Source: Methylotenera_A sp049687015 (GTDB lineage: Bacteria > Pseudomonadota > Gammaproteobacteria > Burkholderiales > Methylophilaceae). Taken from it: DNA of 64,000 nt. Within the stretch, counting starts at the first letter, position 1. Each line of letters begins with the position of its first letter. This document shows positions 43,888 through 51,596 of the stretch, piece after piece. A program made the translations under genes and the position numbers. The notes under the pieces are model-generated. The model was not told where the DNA came from, ran no database searches, and worked only from the letters and a program-made list of their open reading frames with translations. The stretch covers positions 77,292 to 141,291 of the forward strand of contig JBAVIP010000050.1 in the NCBI GenBank assembly GCA_049687015.1. Reading direction: 5' to 3'.

Positions 43888-44505
43888 ATGACTAAGTATT
43901 TATCCGTTGTTGGCGCGATCGCCCTTGGTGCCTTTGGTATGTGGCTTTTCGGCACGAAATCGTCGCCCCCGCCAACGTCTCAGCCACCACTAATGTCACT
44001 TGAGCAAATGGGGCATCTGGTATCCGTGAAGGTTAATTACGCCAACGTGATTGAGTTCACGGAAAAAATCACCCAAGACATCCCTTGGACACAATGGGAA
44101 CTACGTTTTGGTGGCACTAAAGTCCTCTTGGTGGCGCGTGGCGACTGTCTGGTCGGCACAGACTTTCGGCTGGCTAAATATCGGGAGGTGAATCAAGCCT
44201 CGAGATCTGCCGTTCTGGTGTTGCCAACACCAAAGCCAATCTCAGCACGAGTCAGTCACGATTCGCGGGAGAAAGGTGGTTCTTATTTCTACGCAGTTAC
44301 CGGCACTGGTATCGAGCCAATAATCCCCGGGTCATCCAATCGGACTAAGGCAATTGACGCCGCCTTAGGTAAGGCGCAGCAAGAAATATCACGGGTTTGT
44401 GGTAATGCTGAGGTGCTTGCCACGGCAAAGAAGAATGCAGAGGCAGTCCTCTTGCCGGCATTTTCGGCAAGCGGTTGGAAAGTCTACGTGCAGTGGACCC
44501 ATTAG
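43888..44505 (+). CDS. DUF4230-family membrane-anchored protein, likely integron cassette gene
   Basis: A 205-residue protein with an N-terminal membrane anchor or signal (about 5-21), a proline-rich linker, then a DUF4230-like body: 'CLVGTDFRLAKY' (compare the family's 'G-DLSKI' segment), 'AVLVLPTPKPISARVSHDS', and a C-terminal helix 'TAKKNAEAVLLPAFSASGWKV'. The family is widespread but of unknown function. The gene is followed 21 bases later by an attC site in the matching orientation, the hallmark of an integron gene cassette. No integrase or other cassette is in the window. Confidence 0.8.
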   Translation: MTKYLSVVGAIALGAFGMWLFGTKSSPPPTSQPPLMSLEQMGHLVSVKVNYANVIEFTEKITQDIPWTQWELRFGGTKVLLVARGDCLVGTDFRLAKYREVNQASRSAVLVLPTPKPISARVSHDSREKGGSYFYAVTGTGIEPIIPGSSNRTKAIDAALGKAQQEISRVCGNAEVLATAKKNAEAVLLPAFSASGWKVYVQWTH

Positions 44506-44526
44506 AGAATGGGTGGACTGCATAAT

Positions 44527-44607
44527 GCCCAACCATCGCTTCGAGAGGGACGCTCCGCCAGCAAGCTTCGCTTGCTGTCTCCGCGCCCCTCAAGCTTAAC
44601 GTTATGC
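44527..44607 (+). mobile_element. attC: Integron attC recombination site (81 bp)
   Basis: The site begins with GCCCAAC (R'' type, 44527-44533) and ends with GTTATGC (R' type, 44601-44607). Inside are the imperfectly complementary L boxes (CTTCGAGAGGGACG and CGCCCCTCAAG) and a variable terminal hairpin AGCAAGC-TTC-GCTTGCT (44560-44576). Additionally CTGCATAA before the site pairs with TTATGCAG at its end. The arrangement, size and orientation relative to the upstream gene match a cassette attC. Cleavage would occur between G44601 and T44602. Confidence 0.82.
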
Positions 44608-44612
44608 AGCTC

Positions 44613-44691
44613 GTAGGTTGGGGTGAAGGATTTTGTGAACCCCCAACACCTCTCACTTTGTTGGGGTTCGTTTCACTCACCACCAACCTAC
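44613..44691. repeat. 79-bp imperfect palindromic repeat (GTAGGTTGG...CCAACCTAC)
   Basis: Ends GTAGGTTGG and CCAACCTAC are inverted; internal arms with AACCCCCAACA and TGTTGGGGTT continue the pairing around a short loop. It starts 5 bases after the attC end. This resembles a dispersed palindromic repeat found between genes in many beta- and gammaproteobacteria. Confidence 0.6.
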
Positions 44692-44724
44692 AAGTTCCCA
44701 ATTTTCGCATGGTTTTGACTTTGA

Positions 44725-44930
44725 AATCCCCTTGCCGCGCCTTCGGCTTGTGCGGCAGATGGTAGGCGACGAGGACTGTTTGAGCGAAGCGAGTTCCGCA
44801 ACCGCCCCACATACGGCGCTAAGACCGAAGGGTAAAGCGGCAGCGGAGGGGGGTGATTTTCTTTGATTACTTTCTTTTGCACAAACAAAAGAAAGTGATT
44901 AGGCGTCGGGCTACCCCCTGCTAAAGCCGA
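44725..44930. repeat. Degenerate copy of a long betaproteobacterial intergenic repeat
   Basis: The stretch with CGACGAGGACTGTTTGAGCG (44769-44788), GCGAGTTCCGCA, and the hairpin ATTACTTTCTTTTG / CAAAAGAAAGTGAT (44866-44879 with 44886-44899, one wobble) resembles a repeat that I recall from other betaproteobacterial genomes. Short overlapping frames here have no protein-like character and are not called. Confidence 0.5.
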
Positions 44931-45036
44931 GACAATTCACCCTTTCTCTAACTCCCCTTTGAGGGAGAGAGTATATTATGCATGCTCTGCTGCCCAATAT
45001 CCATGAGCCTTGCAGAGCATCTGCCTTTTAGCGGCT

Positions 45037-45540
45037 TTAAGGTTTTACTATCAAAGCATTTTTAACCGATTTAACACCGCTGACACCAGAAGCGATCTGC
45101 GCAGCGCGCGTTTTGGCGGCCTCATTATCCACAAAACCGCTTAGCACAACGACGCCGTCTTTGGTTTCTACGCTGACTTTAAAGCTTTTAATGCCCTTTT
45201 CAAGTAAATATTTAGATTTAATTTTTGAGGTAATCGCACTGTCACTGGCCACTTGCTTAGCTTCTTTTTGCTGCACAGCCGATTTGTAAGTGGCGTATTC
45301 ATCTTCATTCAGGCTGCCATTGTGGTTTTTATCCGCCTTGCTGAATCCGCTAAAATCAAACAGACTGTCTTTTTTTATTTCTTTGGCGTTTACTTTTCCA
45401 TCACCATCCACATCCAGCCGCTTAAAATCTCGCTGATAGCTGGTTTGATTGATCTCGTCCGTCAAAGCCGCCAGCGCTGGCGTGCTTGCCAAGCCAACAG
45501 TCAAACCAATAAGTATCAGTTCCATTTTAGAAAAACGCAT
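45037..45540 (-). CDS. Exported EF-hand plus BON domain protein
   Basis: A 167-residue protein with a signal peptide (cleavage near 'ALA' 22-24), two EF-hand calcium loops (D43-E54 'DVDGDGKVNAKE' and D70-E81 'DKNHNGSLNEDE'), and a C-terminal BON domain (about 98-167: 'SAITSKIKSKYLLEKGI', 'VVVLSGFVDN'). BON domains bind phospholipid membranes in the periplasm; EF-hands would make that calcium-responsive, which is inference. It lies 15 bases after pyrC on the same strand. Confidence 0.85.
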   Translation of the reverse strand: MRFSKMELILIGLTVGLASTPALAALTDEINQTSYQRDFKRLDVDGDGKVNAKEIKKDSLFDFSGFSKADKNHNGSLNEDEYATYKSAVQQKEAKQVASDSAITSKIKSKYLLEKGIKSFKVSVETKDGVVVLSGFVDNEAAKTRAAQIASGVSGVKSVKNALIVKP

Positions 45541-45555
45541 ATTTCACCTCAATAT

Positions 45556-46587
45556 TTAAAGTAGCTTCCAGTGCACTTGCTGCCCGGCCCTTAGAGGTAC
45601 TAGACTGTCATCGCCCATCGGTAGTTCATTCGGCACCAGCCAGCTGGTTTTTTGCAGCGTGATTTTATCGGCATTTCGCGGCAGGCCGTAAAAATCCGCG
45701 CCATAAAAGCTAGCAAAGGCTTCCAGCTTATCCAGCGCGTTCGCAGCTTCAAACGCCTCGGCATATAGCTCAATCGCCGCAAGTGCGGTATAGACACCCG
45801 CGCAGCCGCAAGCCGCTTCTTTACTGTGTTTGGCATGCGGCGCACTATCGGTGCCCAGGAAGAATTTCGCATTGCCTGAAATCGCAACTTTTACCAACGC
45901 CAACCGATGCTCTTCGCGTTTCAAAACCGGCAGGCAATAATGATGCGGGCGAATGCCGCCAACAAACATGTCATTACGATTCATCAGCAAATGGTGCGCG
46001 GTAATGGTTGCGGCAACGTTACCAGGTGCGCCAAGCACGAAATCCGCCGCGTCTTTGGTGGTGATATGCTCAAACACCACTTTCAGCGATGGGAAGCGTT
46101 TGATTAAAGGCGCCATGTGGCGGTCGATAAATACTTTTTCGCGGTCGAATACATCCACATCCGCATCGGTCACTTCCGCATGCACAAGCAATGGCATGCC
46201 GACTTCTTGCATGGCTTGCAGCGCAGCATTGCATTTAAGCAAATCCGTCACGCCGGAATCCGAGTTGGTCGTAGCGCCTGCCGGATAAAGCTTTACGCCG
46301 TGAATGATGCCGCTTGTTTTGGCCCTTTTAATTTCATCAGCACTGGTATTGTCTGTAAGATACAGCGTCATCAGCGGCTCAAAAACCATTCCATGCGGCA
46401 AGGCGCCCAGAATTCGCTGGCGATAAGCAGCGGCCAGCTCGGTGGTAGTAATGGGCGGGCGCAGATTCGGCATCACTATGGCGCGGGCGAACTGGCGCGC
46501 AGTATCAGGCAGCACGGCCTTAAGCGCGGCGCCATCCCGCAAGTGCAAGTGCCAGTCGTCTGGTCGAGTCAAAGTAATTGATTTCAT
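45556..46587 (-). CDS. pyrC: Dihydroorotase
   Basis: PyrC cyclises carbamoyl-aspartate to dihydroorotate in pyrimidine synthesis. The 343-residue class II enzyme has zinc-binding 'RPDDWHLHLRDG' near the N-terminus, 'GVKLYPAGATTNSDSGV' with the lysine normally carbamylated (about K98), 'PLLVHAEVTD', 'VFEHITTKDAADFV', 'ITAHHLLMNRNDMF' and 'LGTDSAPH'. It sits between rsmI (34-bp gap) and the EF-hand/BON gene. Confidence 0.96.
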   Translation of the reverse strand: MKSITLTRPDDWHLHLRDGAALKAVLPDTARQFARAIVMPNLRPPITTTELAAAYRQRILGALPHGMVFEPLMTLYLTDNTSADEIKRAKTSGIIHGVKLYPAGATTNSDSGVTDLLKCNAALQAMQEVGMPLLVHAEVTDADVDVFDREKVFIDRHMAPLIKRFPSLKVVFEHITTKDAADFVLGAPGNVAATITAHHLLMNRNDMFVGGIRPHHYCLPVLKREEHRLALVKVAISGNAKFFLGTDSAPHAKHSKEAACGCAGVYTALAAIELYAEAFEAANALDKLEAFASFYGADFYGLPRNADKITLQKTSWLVPNELPMGDDSLVPLRAGQQVHWKLL

Positions 46588-46621
46588 GGTTTGAGTTTAG
46601 TTGTCATGTTTTAATAAGCTT

Positions 46622-47470
46622 CTAATTAACTTGCTTTAAAGCAAGGGCCAATTCATATAAGTCATTCTTTTTAAGCTGCGTAATTTCTGTCGCCAATTTA
46701 ACAGCCTGCTTCAGTGGTAATTCCGCCAGCAGGCATTTTAATATACGCTGCGCTTCCTCACTAATCTCTGTTGCTTCCTGCAAAGGCGCGGCTTCAATTA
46801 GCAAAACAAATTCGCCACGCTGCTGATTTGCATCGGCCTGTAACCAAGCACTGGAGCGGCTAAGCGGGCAGGTGTAAATCGTTTCGAAAGTCTTGGTCAG
46901 TTCGCGCGCAAACGTTATGCAGCGTTCGCCGCCTAAAATCGCATTCAAATCTGCGATACATTCCACAATGCGGTGCGGCGCTTCGTAAAACACCAAAGTC
47001 ACGGTTTGCGATTTTAAGCTTTCCAGCACTTTACGTCGTGCAGCGCCACTGGCGGGCAGAAAACCATGAAAATAAAATCCGCTCTGCATGATGCCGCTGG
47101 CGGACAAAGCTGTAATGACGGCGCTAACACCAGGTATCGGCACCACTTTTACACCGGCTTTTCGAACCAAATCGACAACAATTGCACCCGGGTCACTGAT
47201 GCCTGGTGTGCCTGCATCAGTCACCAGCGCGATATTTTCACCATTTTTAAGCTGTGCCAATAGCTTTTCGGCTGACTGCTGCTCATTATGCTCATGCACC
47301 GCAATTAATTTTTTGCTGATGCCAAAATGCGACAATAAACCTGAAGTATGGCGTGTATCCTCGGCCGCAATCGCATCGACACTTTTCAAAGTTTCCAGCG
47401 CGCGCAGTGTAATATCGCCCAGATTGCCGATTGGCGTGGCGACCACATATAATGTACCTTCTTGCTTCAT
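46622..47470 (-). CDS. rsmI: 16S rRNA (cytidine-1402-2'-O)-methyltransferase
   Basis: RsmI 2'-O-methylates C1402, the same nucleotide modified by RsmH encoded in this window. The 282-residue protein has 'LYVVATPIGNLGDITLRAL', 'AAEDTRHTSGLL', 'LVTDAGTPGISDPG', 'PGVSAVITALSASGI' and 'FYFHGFLP', the tetrapyrrole-methylase-type fold. It diverges from yraN with only 46 bases between, as in many proteobacteria. Confidence 0.96.
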   Translation of the reverse strand: MKQEGTLYVVATPIGNLGDITLRALETLKSVDAIAAEDTRHTSGLLSHFGISKKLIAVHEHNEQQSAEKLLAQLKNGENIALVTDAGTPGISDPGAIVVDLVRKAGVKVVPIPGVSAVITALSASGIMQSGFYFHGFLPASGAARRKVLESLKSQTVTLVFYEAPHRIVECIADLNAILGGERCITFARELTKTFETIYTCPLSRSSAWLQADANQQRGEFVLLIEAAPLQEATEISEEAQRILKCLLAELPLKQAVKLATEITQLKKNDLYELALALKQVN

Positions 47471-47516
47471 ACTAAGATTTTAAGCCAAAGTCTTCAACTA
47501 TACCTAAACATATCCT

Positions 47517-47870
47517 ATGAAAATGAATCAAAACAATGCCGGTCTGGAAGCAGAAAAATTAGCTGCAACTTTTTTAATGAATCATGGCCTTAAATTGGTA
47601 GCGCAAAATTATCACTGCCGTTTTGGTGAAATTGATCTGATTATGATGGATGCCGAGACCCTTGTGTTTATTGAGGTGCGGCTCAGAAGTAACAGCCAGT
47701 TTGGCAGCGCGGCCAGCAGTATTACGCCGCAAAAACAGAAAAAACTAATTTTGACAGCTCAACATTATTTACAACAACATGGCCAGGGCGCTTGCCGGTT
47801 TGATGCCATTTTAATGAACAAGAATAACTTGCAAAATATCGAATGGATACGTAATGCATTTGATGCATAA
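47517..47870 (+). CDS. yraN: YraN-family (UPF0102) endonuclease-like protein
   Basis: A 117-residue protein with 'GLEAEKLAATFLMNHGLKLV', 'NYHCRFGEIDLIMMD' and 'LVFIEVRLRSNSQFGSAASSI', matching the UPF0102 family of small proteins with a restriction-endonuclease-like fold (E-x-D-ExR pattern). The biological role is unsettled. The divergent rsmI and downstream BON gene repeat the E. coli yraL-yraN-yraP order without yraM (lpoA) and yraO (diaA). Confidence 0.9.
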   Translation: MKMNQNNAGLEAEKLAATFLMNHGLKLVAQNYHCRFGEIDLIMMDAETLVFIEVRLRSNSQFGSAASSITPQKQKKLILTAQHYLQQHGQGACRFDAILMNKNNLQNIEWIRNAFDA

Positions 47871-47953
47871 AAGGCGTATCATTCGCACAAATTGATGGTT
47901 ACAAATTATAATTCTCGTATTTTTCAATTGCCCTCATTCTTAAGGAGTCGTCA

Positions 47954-48550
47954 ATGAATCCAGCTTACATCCATTCTGGCAAACATATCATCGCTAAAGT
48001 ATTTCTATGTATTGCCGTTGTTACATCTATAACGGCATGCGCTCCAGTTGTTGTGGGCGGAGCAGCGGCTGGCGGTGCTTTGGCGGCGGACAGACGTACT
48101 TCTGGCATTTATGTGGAAGATGAAAATATCGAGCTGAAAGCGGTTAAATTTATGGAAACGACGCTGGGTGAGAACGCTCATATCAATGTCACCAGCTATA
48201 ACCGCAATGTGCTGCTTACCGGGGAAGTTCCTGATGATGCGACCAAAGCCAAGGCCGAAAATTTTGTAAAAAGCATTGAAAATGTACGCGCAGTGACGAA
48301 TGAAATTGCTGTTGGGCCAAAAACCTCCCTCAGCTCGCGCAGCAACGATACGTATATCACTTCTAAAGTGAAAACGAAATTTGTAACGGAAAATCAATTT
48401 CCAGCCAACTATGTAAAAATAGTCACTGAGAACAGCGTAGTGTATTTGCTGGGCATCGTAAACAAGGCTGAGGCAGATGCCGCAGTGGAGATCGCCCGCA
48501 ACACCGATGGCGTGAGCAAAGTAGTTAAAGTATTCGAGTATATGAATTAA
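47954..48550 (+). CDS. DolP-like lipoprotein with two BON domains
   Basis: A 198-residue protein with a lipoprotein signal ending in the lipobox 'ITAC' (Cys29), then two BON domains (about 55-122 and 130-196; 'NVLLTGEVPDDATKAKAE' and 'VVYLLGIVNKAEADAAVE'). This matches DolP (YraP), an outer-membrane lipoprotein that binds anionic phospholipids and supports envelope integrity. Position after yraN agrees. The symbol dolP is plausible but left out because several BON lipoproteins exist. Confidence 0.88.
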   Translation: MNPAYIHSGKHIIAKVFLCIAVVTSITACAPVVVGGAAAGGALAADRRTSGIYVEDENIELKAVKFMETTLGENAHINVTSYNRNVLLTGEVPDDATKAKAENFVKSIENVRAVTNEIAVGPKTSLSSRSNDTYITSKVKTKFVTENQFPANYVKIVTENSVVYLLGIVNKAEADAAVEIARNTDGVSKVVKVFEYMN

Positions 48551-48567
48551 GCATGTGAGCTAACATT

Positions 48568-48891
48568 ATGGGAATAAACACCATGACGACACAAAACCCT
48601 GTAGAGATTACAATTGAAGGCCTGACACGGGCTGGCAAACCCTTCCGCCCAAGCGACTGGGTAGACCGCATGTGCAGCACCTTTGCCACGTTTGGCGAAA
48701 ACCGGAAATTACGCTACTCGCCTTATCTGAGACCTGAAGTGGTCAATGGCGTACGTTGCCTGACAGTCGACATGAAGCTGAAAGACACCAATCCGGAAGG
48801 CTTTGAACAGCTGATGCACTTTGCCGAAGAAAACCAGCTCAATATTTTGGACCAAGCTGGTAATAGTATTGCTGTGCCAGCCAGCCAGTAA
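48568..48891 (+). CDS. DUF3579 family protein
   Basis: A 107-residue cytoplasmic protein matching DUF3579, a betaproteobacterial family of unknown function: 'FRPSDWVDRMCSTFATFG', 'LRYSPYLRPEVVNGVRCLTVD', and 'FEQLMHFAEENQLNILD'. The first ATG is at 48568; a second in-frame ATG at 48583 is preceded by GGGAA and could be the true start. It follows the BON lipoprotein by 17 bases. Confidence 0.82.
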   Translation: MGINTMTTQNPVEITIEGLTRAGKPFRPSDWVDRMCSTFATFGENRKLRYSPYLRPEVVNGVRCLTVDMKLKDTNPEGFEQLMHFAEENQLNILDQAGNSIAVPASQ

Positions 48892-48929
48892 CATCAACCT
48901 GCAATCAGCGCGGAACGAAAACCAGGTTA

Positions 48930-49406
48930 TTACTTCTCGCTTGCCATAAACGCTTCAAGATATTGCTTGGTAACTAAGCCGCGCTTGGTTTTAACCAGCT
49001 CGCCGCGCGGGTTGTAAATATAACTGGTGGGTAATACTTCAGAAGTACCAATTTGCTTCATTACATCGTCATCTCCCAATACGATGGGATATGACATCAA
49101 CATGTCGTCCACATACTTGGCTACTTCTTTTGCGCTTTGGTAGTCAAAAGCCACGCCAATAATCATGACATCTTTGTTTTTGCGGTTATCGTATAAGGCG
49201 ACTAAATCTGGCACCTCTTCTAAACATGGCGGACACCAGGTCGCCCAGTAGTTAACAATAACCCATTTGCCCTTATATTGAGAAAGAGTATGCTTTTTGC
49301 CAGCGGTGTCTTTAAGTACAAAATTATTTGCAGCAAAGGCGAATGAATGTATGCTAAGCAGAATTGTTAATAATAACGACAGTAAAAATGATTTTTTATG
49401 CAACAT
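48930..49406 (-). CDS. TlpA/ResA-like exported thioredoxin-family protein
   Basis: A 158-residue protein with a signal peptide (hydrophobic 7-25, 'FAFAA' cleavage near 26) and a thioredoxin fold with 'WVIVNYWATWCPPCLEEVPDL' (CPPC active site at about residues 58-61), and 'LPTSYIYNPRGELV' with the cis-proline. TlpA-like proteins reduce disulfides in the periplasm, often for cytochrome c assembly. No cytochrome gene is adjacent. Confidence 0.88.
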   Translation of the reverse strand: MLHKKSFLLSLLLTILLSIHSFAFAANNFVLKDTAGKKHTLSQYKGKWVIVNYWATWCPPCLEEVPDLVALYDNRKNKDVMIIGVAFDYQSAKEVAKYVDDMLMSYPIVLGDDDVMKQIGTSEVLPTSYIYNPRGELVKTKRGLVTKQYLEAFMASEK

Positions 49407-49492
49407 AAGTCTTTAAATATCCAAATAAACAAGCAAAAAAGTGACAAATTTAGAATTAGGCTCTAATATAAAGCATTACAACTGGAGTATGT

Positions 49493-51034
49493 ATGCCAAT
49501 CAGCCTTAAGCTACCAAGTTTAGATGATAATCCAATTTTATTGGCAGAAGCCCGCACGCATAAAATCAACGAGTTCATACAAAAACTTCCATTTGGCGAC
49601 CCAATCACTGCTGCAACCGATTTAATAGATGAGTTGCAAATTTTAAATAGTCAAAAAGTTGCATTTGCAAATCGCCTTAACGCTTTAGAGTTATATCGCC
49701 CAACGGCAATTCAAATTTATCAAGATCTAATCCCGCATTTTAACAATGCCAGCCTGCCTCTTACAAAAAACGAACAAACTTTTGCTGATGCCGCGGTACA
49801 GCTATGGCAAGAATTTGCCTATGGCTATAAATTTGCATTAGTAGATTTGCAAAACAAAATTTTAAACTTAAACAGCAGCAAAACTACCGCACAAGTCGTC
49901 CAACGGGCAATTCACGCACTTAAAGAAATTGCTTTGGTACGCCATCTTGGTTATCGCTCACCACCTGCCGCTTTATGGGCAGAACTGCACCAATTGTATT
50001 TCTGTGCGCTGCAACACACTGCTGAAAAACTGGCAGTTACAGATCAACTTGCTGTAAATAACGCAAGTTCGGTCAACTTAGTCTACACGCAAGTATTGTT
50101 AATGGCCCTGGCCGATCCGCAACATCTTGCAAGTGCAGACATTTTGAAAACTGATGTTTATCTATCAAACATTGCCGATCATGCTGAACTTAGGCCTTTA
50201 GGTTTGATTGAAAACCCTGCAGGGGTATTCTTAGTGGCACTTGACGGTAATAAACCACCGACCCCGTTCGCTAAAAATCGAGACGTGCCTGATGGCGCTA
50301 CTGATATTCTGCTAATTACTGTTAATTTGGCCAGACAAATTCATCAGCACATCAAGCAATTGCAAGAGGGCATAGTGCCAAATGATGGCTGTTTGCCGAG
50401 CTATGCGCTTGAAAGCCACTATGAGGATTTGCTCGCACGCCTGATTAAAAATTTTGGCAAAGCACAACAACGCGTTTTTTCCAGAACTAAAAAAAGCGAT
50501 GGTGTAGAGTTGGGGGTTGGGTTAATTGCTACACATCATTTACTACATGATGGTGGCAATTCCTTTACAAAGCCCGCCGCTACAATTAGCGAGATTAAGC
50601 CCTCTCGCTGGCAAGTTTTAAACGTCAGCGCAGGCGGCTGCGCCTTGCGTAAATTCAGTTCATCTCAAGCATCAGCGCGCATTGGCGACATAGTAGCCAT
50701 GAAAAATAGTAAAAATAAGCAGTGGGAACTGGCCGTGTTACGGTGGGCGAATGTAAACGAACTGAATCAATTAGATGTAGGACTGGAACTGATTTCGCCT
50801 AGCGCTATTGCTATTACTGCAAAATTCGATAAAAGTCCTTTGGAAGGCGAAGCTTTATTATTGCCTGAGCTCAGTGGCATCAAACAGGCGGCAAGCATTA
50901 TTACAGCGCCTGGGTTTTGTAAAACAGGCGACGTCCTAAGACTTAGCTATGATAACAATTCAAGCATTATACTGATCAAAAAACTGATAGAGCGCACAGC
51001 AAGATTTGATCGCTTTCAATACAGCTTGATATAA
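49493..51034 (+). CDS. Large conserved protein with a PilZ-like C-terminal region
   Basis: A 513-residue soluble protein without signal or membrane segment. The first 340 residues are helical and of no recognised family. The segment 'SRWQVLNVSAGGCALRKF' (about 375-392) followed by 'IGDIVAM', 'WELAVLRWANVNEL' and 'DVGLELIS' has the pattern of PilZ c-di-GMP-binding domains (the conserved N-x-S-x-G-G motif). The upstream RxxxR motif is not obvious. Proteins of this kind are found in other betaproteobacteria; function unknown. It precedes trxA by 149 bases. Confidence 0.65.
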   Translation: MPISLKLPSLDDNPILLAEARTHKINEFIQKLPFGDPITAATDLIDELQILNSQKVAFANRLNALELYRPTAIQIYQDLIPHFNNASLPLTKNEQTFADAAVQLWQEFAYGYKFALVDLQNKILNLNSSKTTAQVVQRAIHALKEIALVRHLGYRSPPAALWAELHQLYFCALQHTAEKLAVTDQLAVNNASSVNLVYTQVLLMALADPQHLASADILKTDVYLSNIADHAELRPLGLIENPAGVFLVALDGNKPPTPFAKNRDVPDGATDILLITVNLARQIHQHIKQLQEGIVPNDGCLPSYALESHYEDLLARLIKNFGKAQQRVFSRTKKSDGVELGVGLIATHHLLHDGGNSFTKPAATISEIKPSRWQVLNVSAGGCALRKFSSSQASARIGDIVAMKNSKNKQWELAVLRWANVNELNQLDVGLELISPSAIAITAKFDKSPLEGEALLLPELSGIKQAASIITAPGFCKTGDVLRLSYDNNSSIILIKKLIERTARFDRFQYSLI

Positions 51035-51183
51035 CGCAAGCGATATTGTTATACTTATGCTAAATTATCGTTTAATTTCCAAATTTAAACCCCAGCTAAC
51101 AAATTAACAATAATAACTTGGTTTAACCAACTGGGCTGTTGCAAACATCTGGCAATTCATACAATTTCAAAATCGAGGTCACA

Positions 51184-51510
51184 ATGAGCGAACATATTAC
51201 CCATTTAAGCGATGCTGCTTTTGAGCAGGAAGTATTGCAATCACAACTACCCGTTCTGGTGGATTATTGGGCAGAATGGTGTGGGCCATGCAAAATGATT
51301 GCACCAATTTTGGATGACATTTCAAAAGAGTACGCTGGCCGCTTAAAAGTAGCCAAACTCAACATTGATGACAACCAGCAGACACCTCCTAAGTATGGCA
51401 TTCGTGGCATTCCCACCCTAATGCTATTTAAAAATGGCAGTGTAGAAGCAACTAAAGTAGGTGCTTTATCCAAATCTCAATTAACGGCATTCATTGATAG
51501 CAATATTTAA
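51184..51510 (+). CDS. trxA: Thioredoxin 1
   Basis: A 108-residue cytoplasmic thioredoxin with active site 'AEWCGPCKM' (C33, C36), 'LNIDDNQQTPPKYGIRGIPT' with the cis-proline, and 'LSKSQLTAFID'. It reduces disulfides, for instance in ribonucleotide reductase. An in-frame ATG at 51139 exists, but the ATG at 51184 has a GAGG ribosome-binding site and gives the standard length. trxA next to rho is a conserved proteobacterial pair. Confidence 0.96.
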   Translation: MSEHITHLSDAAFEQEVLQSQLPVLVDYWAEWCGPCKMIAPILDDISKEYAGRLKVAKLNIDDNQQTPPKYGIRGIPTLMLFKNGSVEATKVGALSKSQLTAFIDSNI

Positions 51511-51519
51511 TACTACTCA

Positions 51520-51546
51520 AGCTGGCTTCTAAATCAGAAGTCAGCT
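51520..51546 (+). terminator. Hairpin between trxA and rho (terminator or attenuator)
   Basis: AGCTGGCTTCT (51520-51530) pairs with AGAAGTCAGCT (51536-51546), one wobble, over a 5-base loop; TTCTAAAACCTTTCTTTTTC follows. It is 10 bases after the trxA stop and 51 bases before rho, so it could terminate trxA or attenuate rho. Confidence 0.55.
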
Positions 51547-51596
51547 TTCTAAAACCTTTCTTTTTCTGTTGTAATTCCCTTCTAGCGAGTTCTCAC

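Noticed and set aside
44345..44888. Overlapping minus-strand frames across the attC site and repeats
   Set aside because: Composition follows the palindromic repeats and the antisense of the DUF4230 gene; no domain or start signal.
51118..51130. 13-bp palindrome TTGGTT-T-AACCAA before trxA
   Set aside because: Short and AT-rich; no regulator context, so not called an operator.
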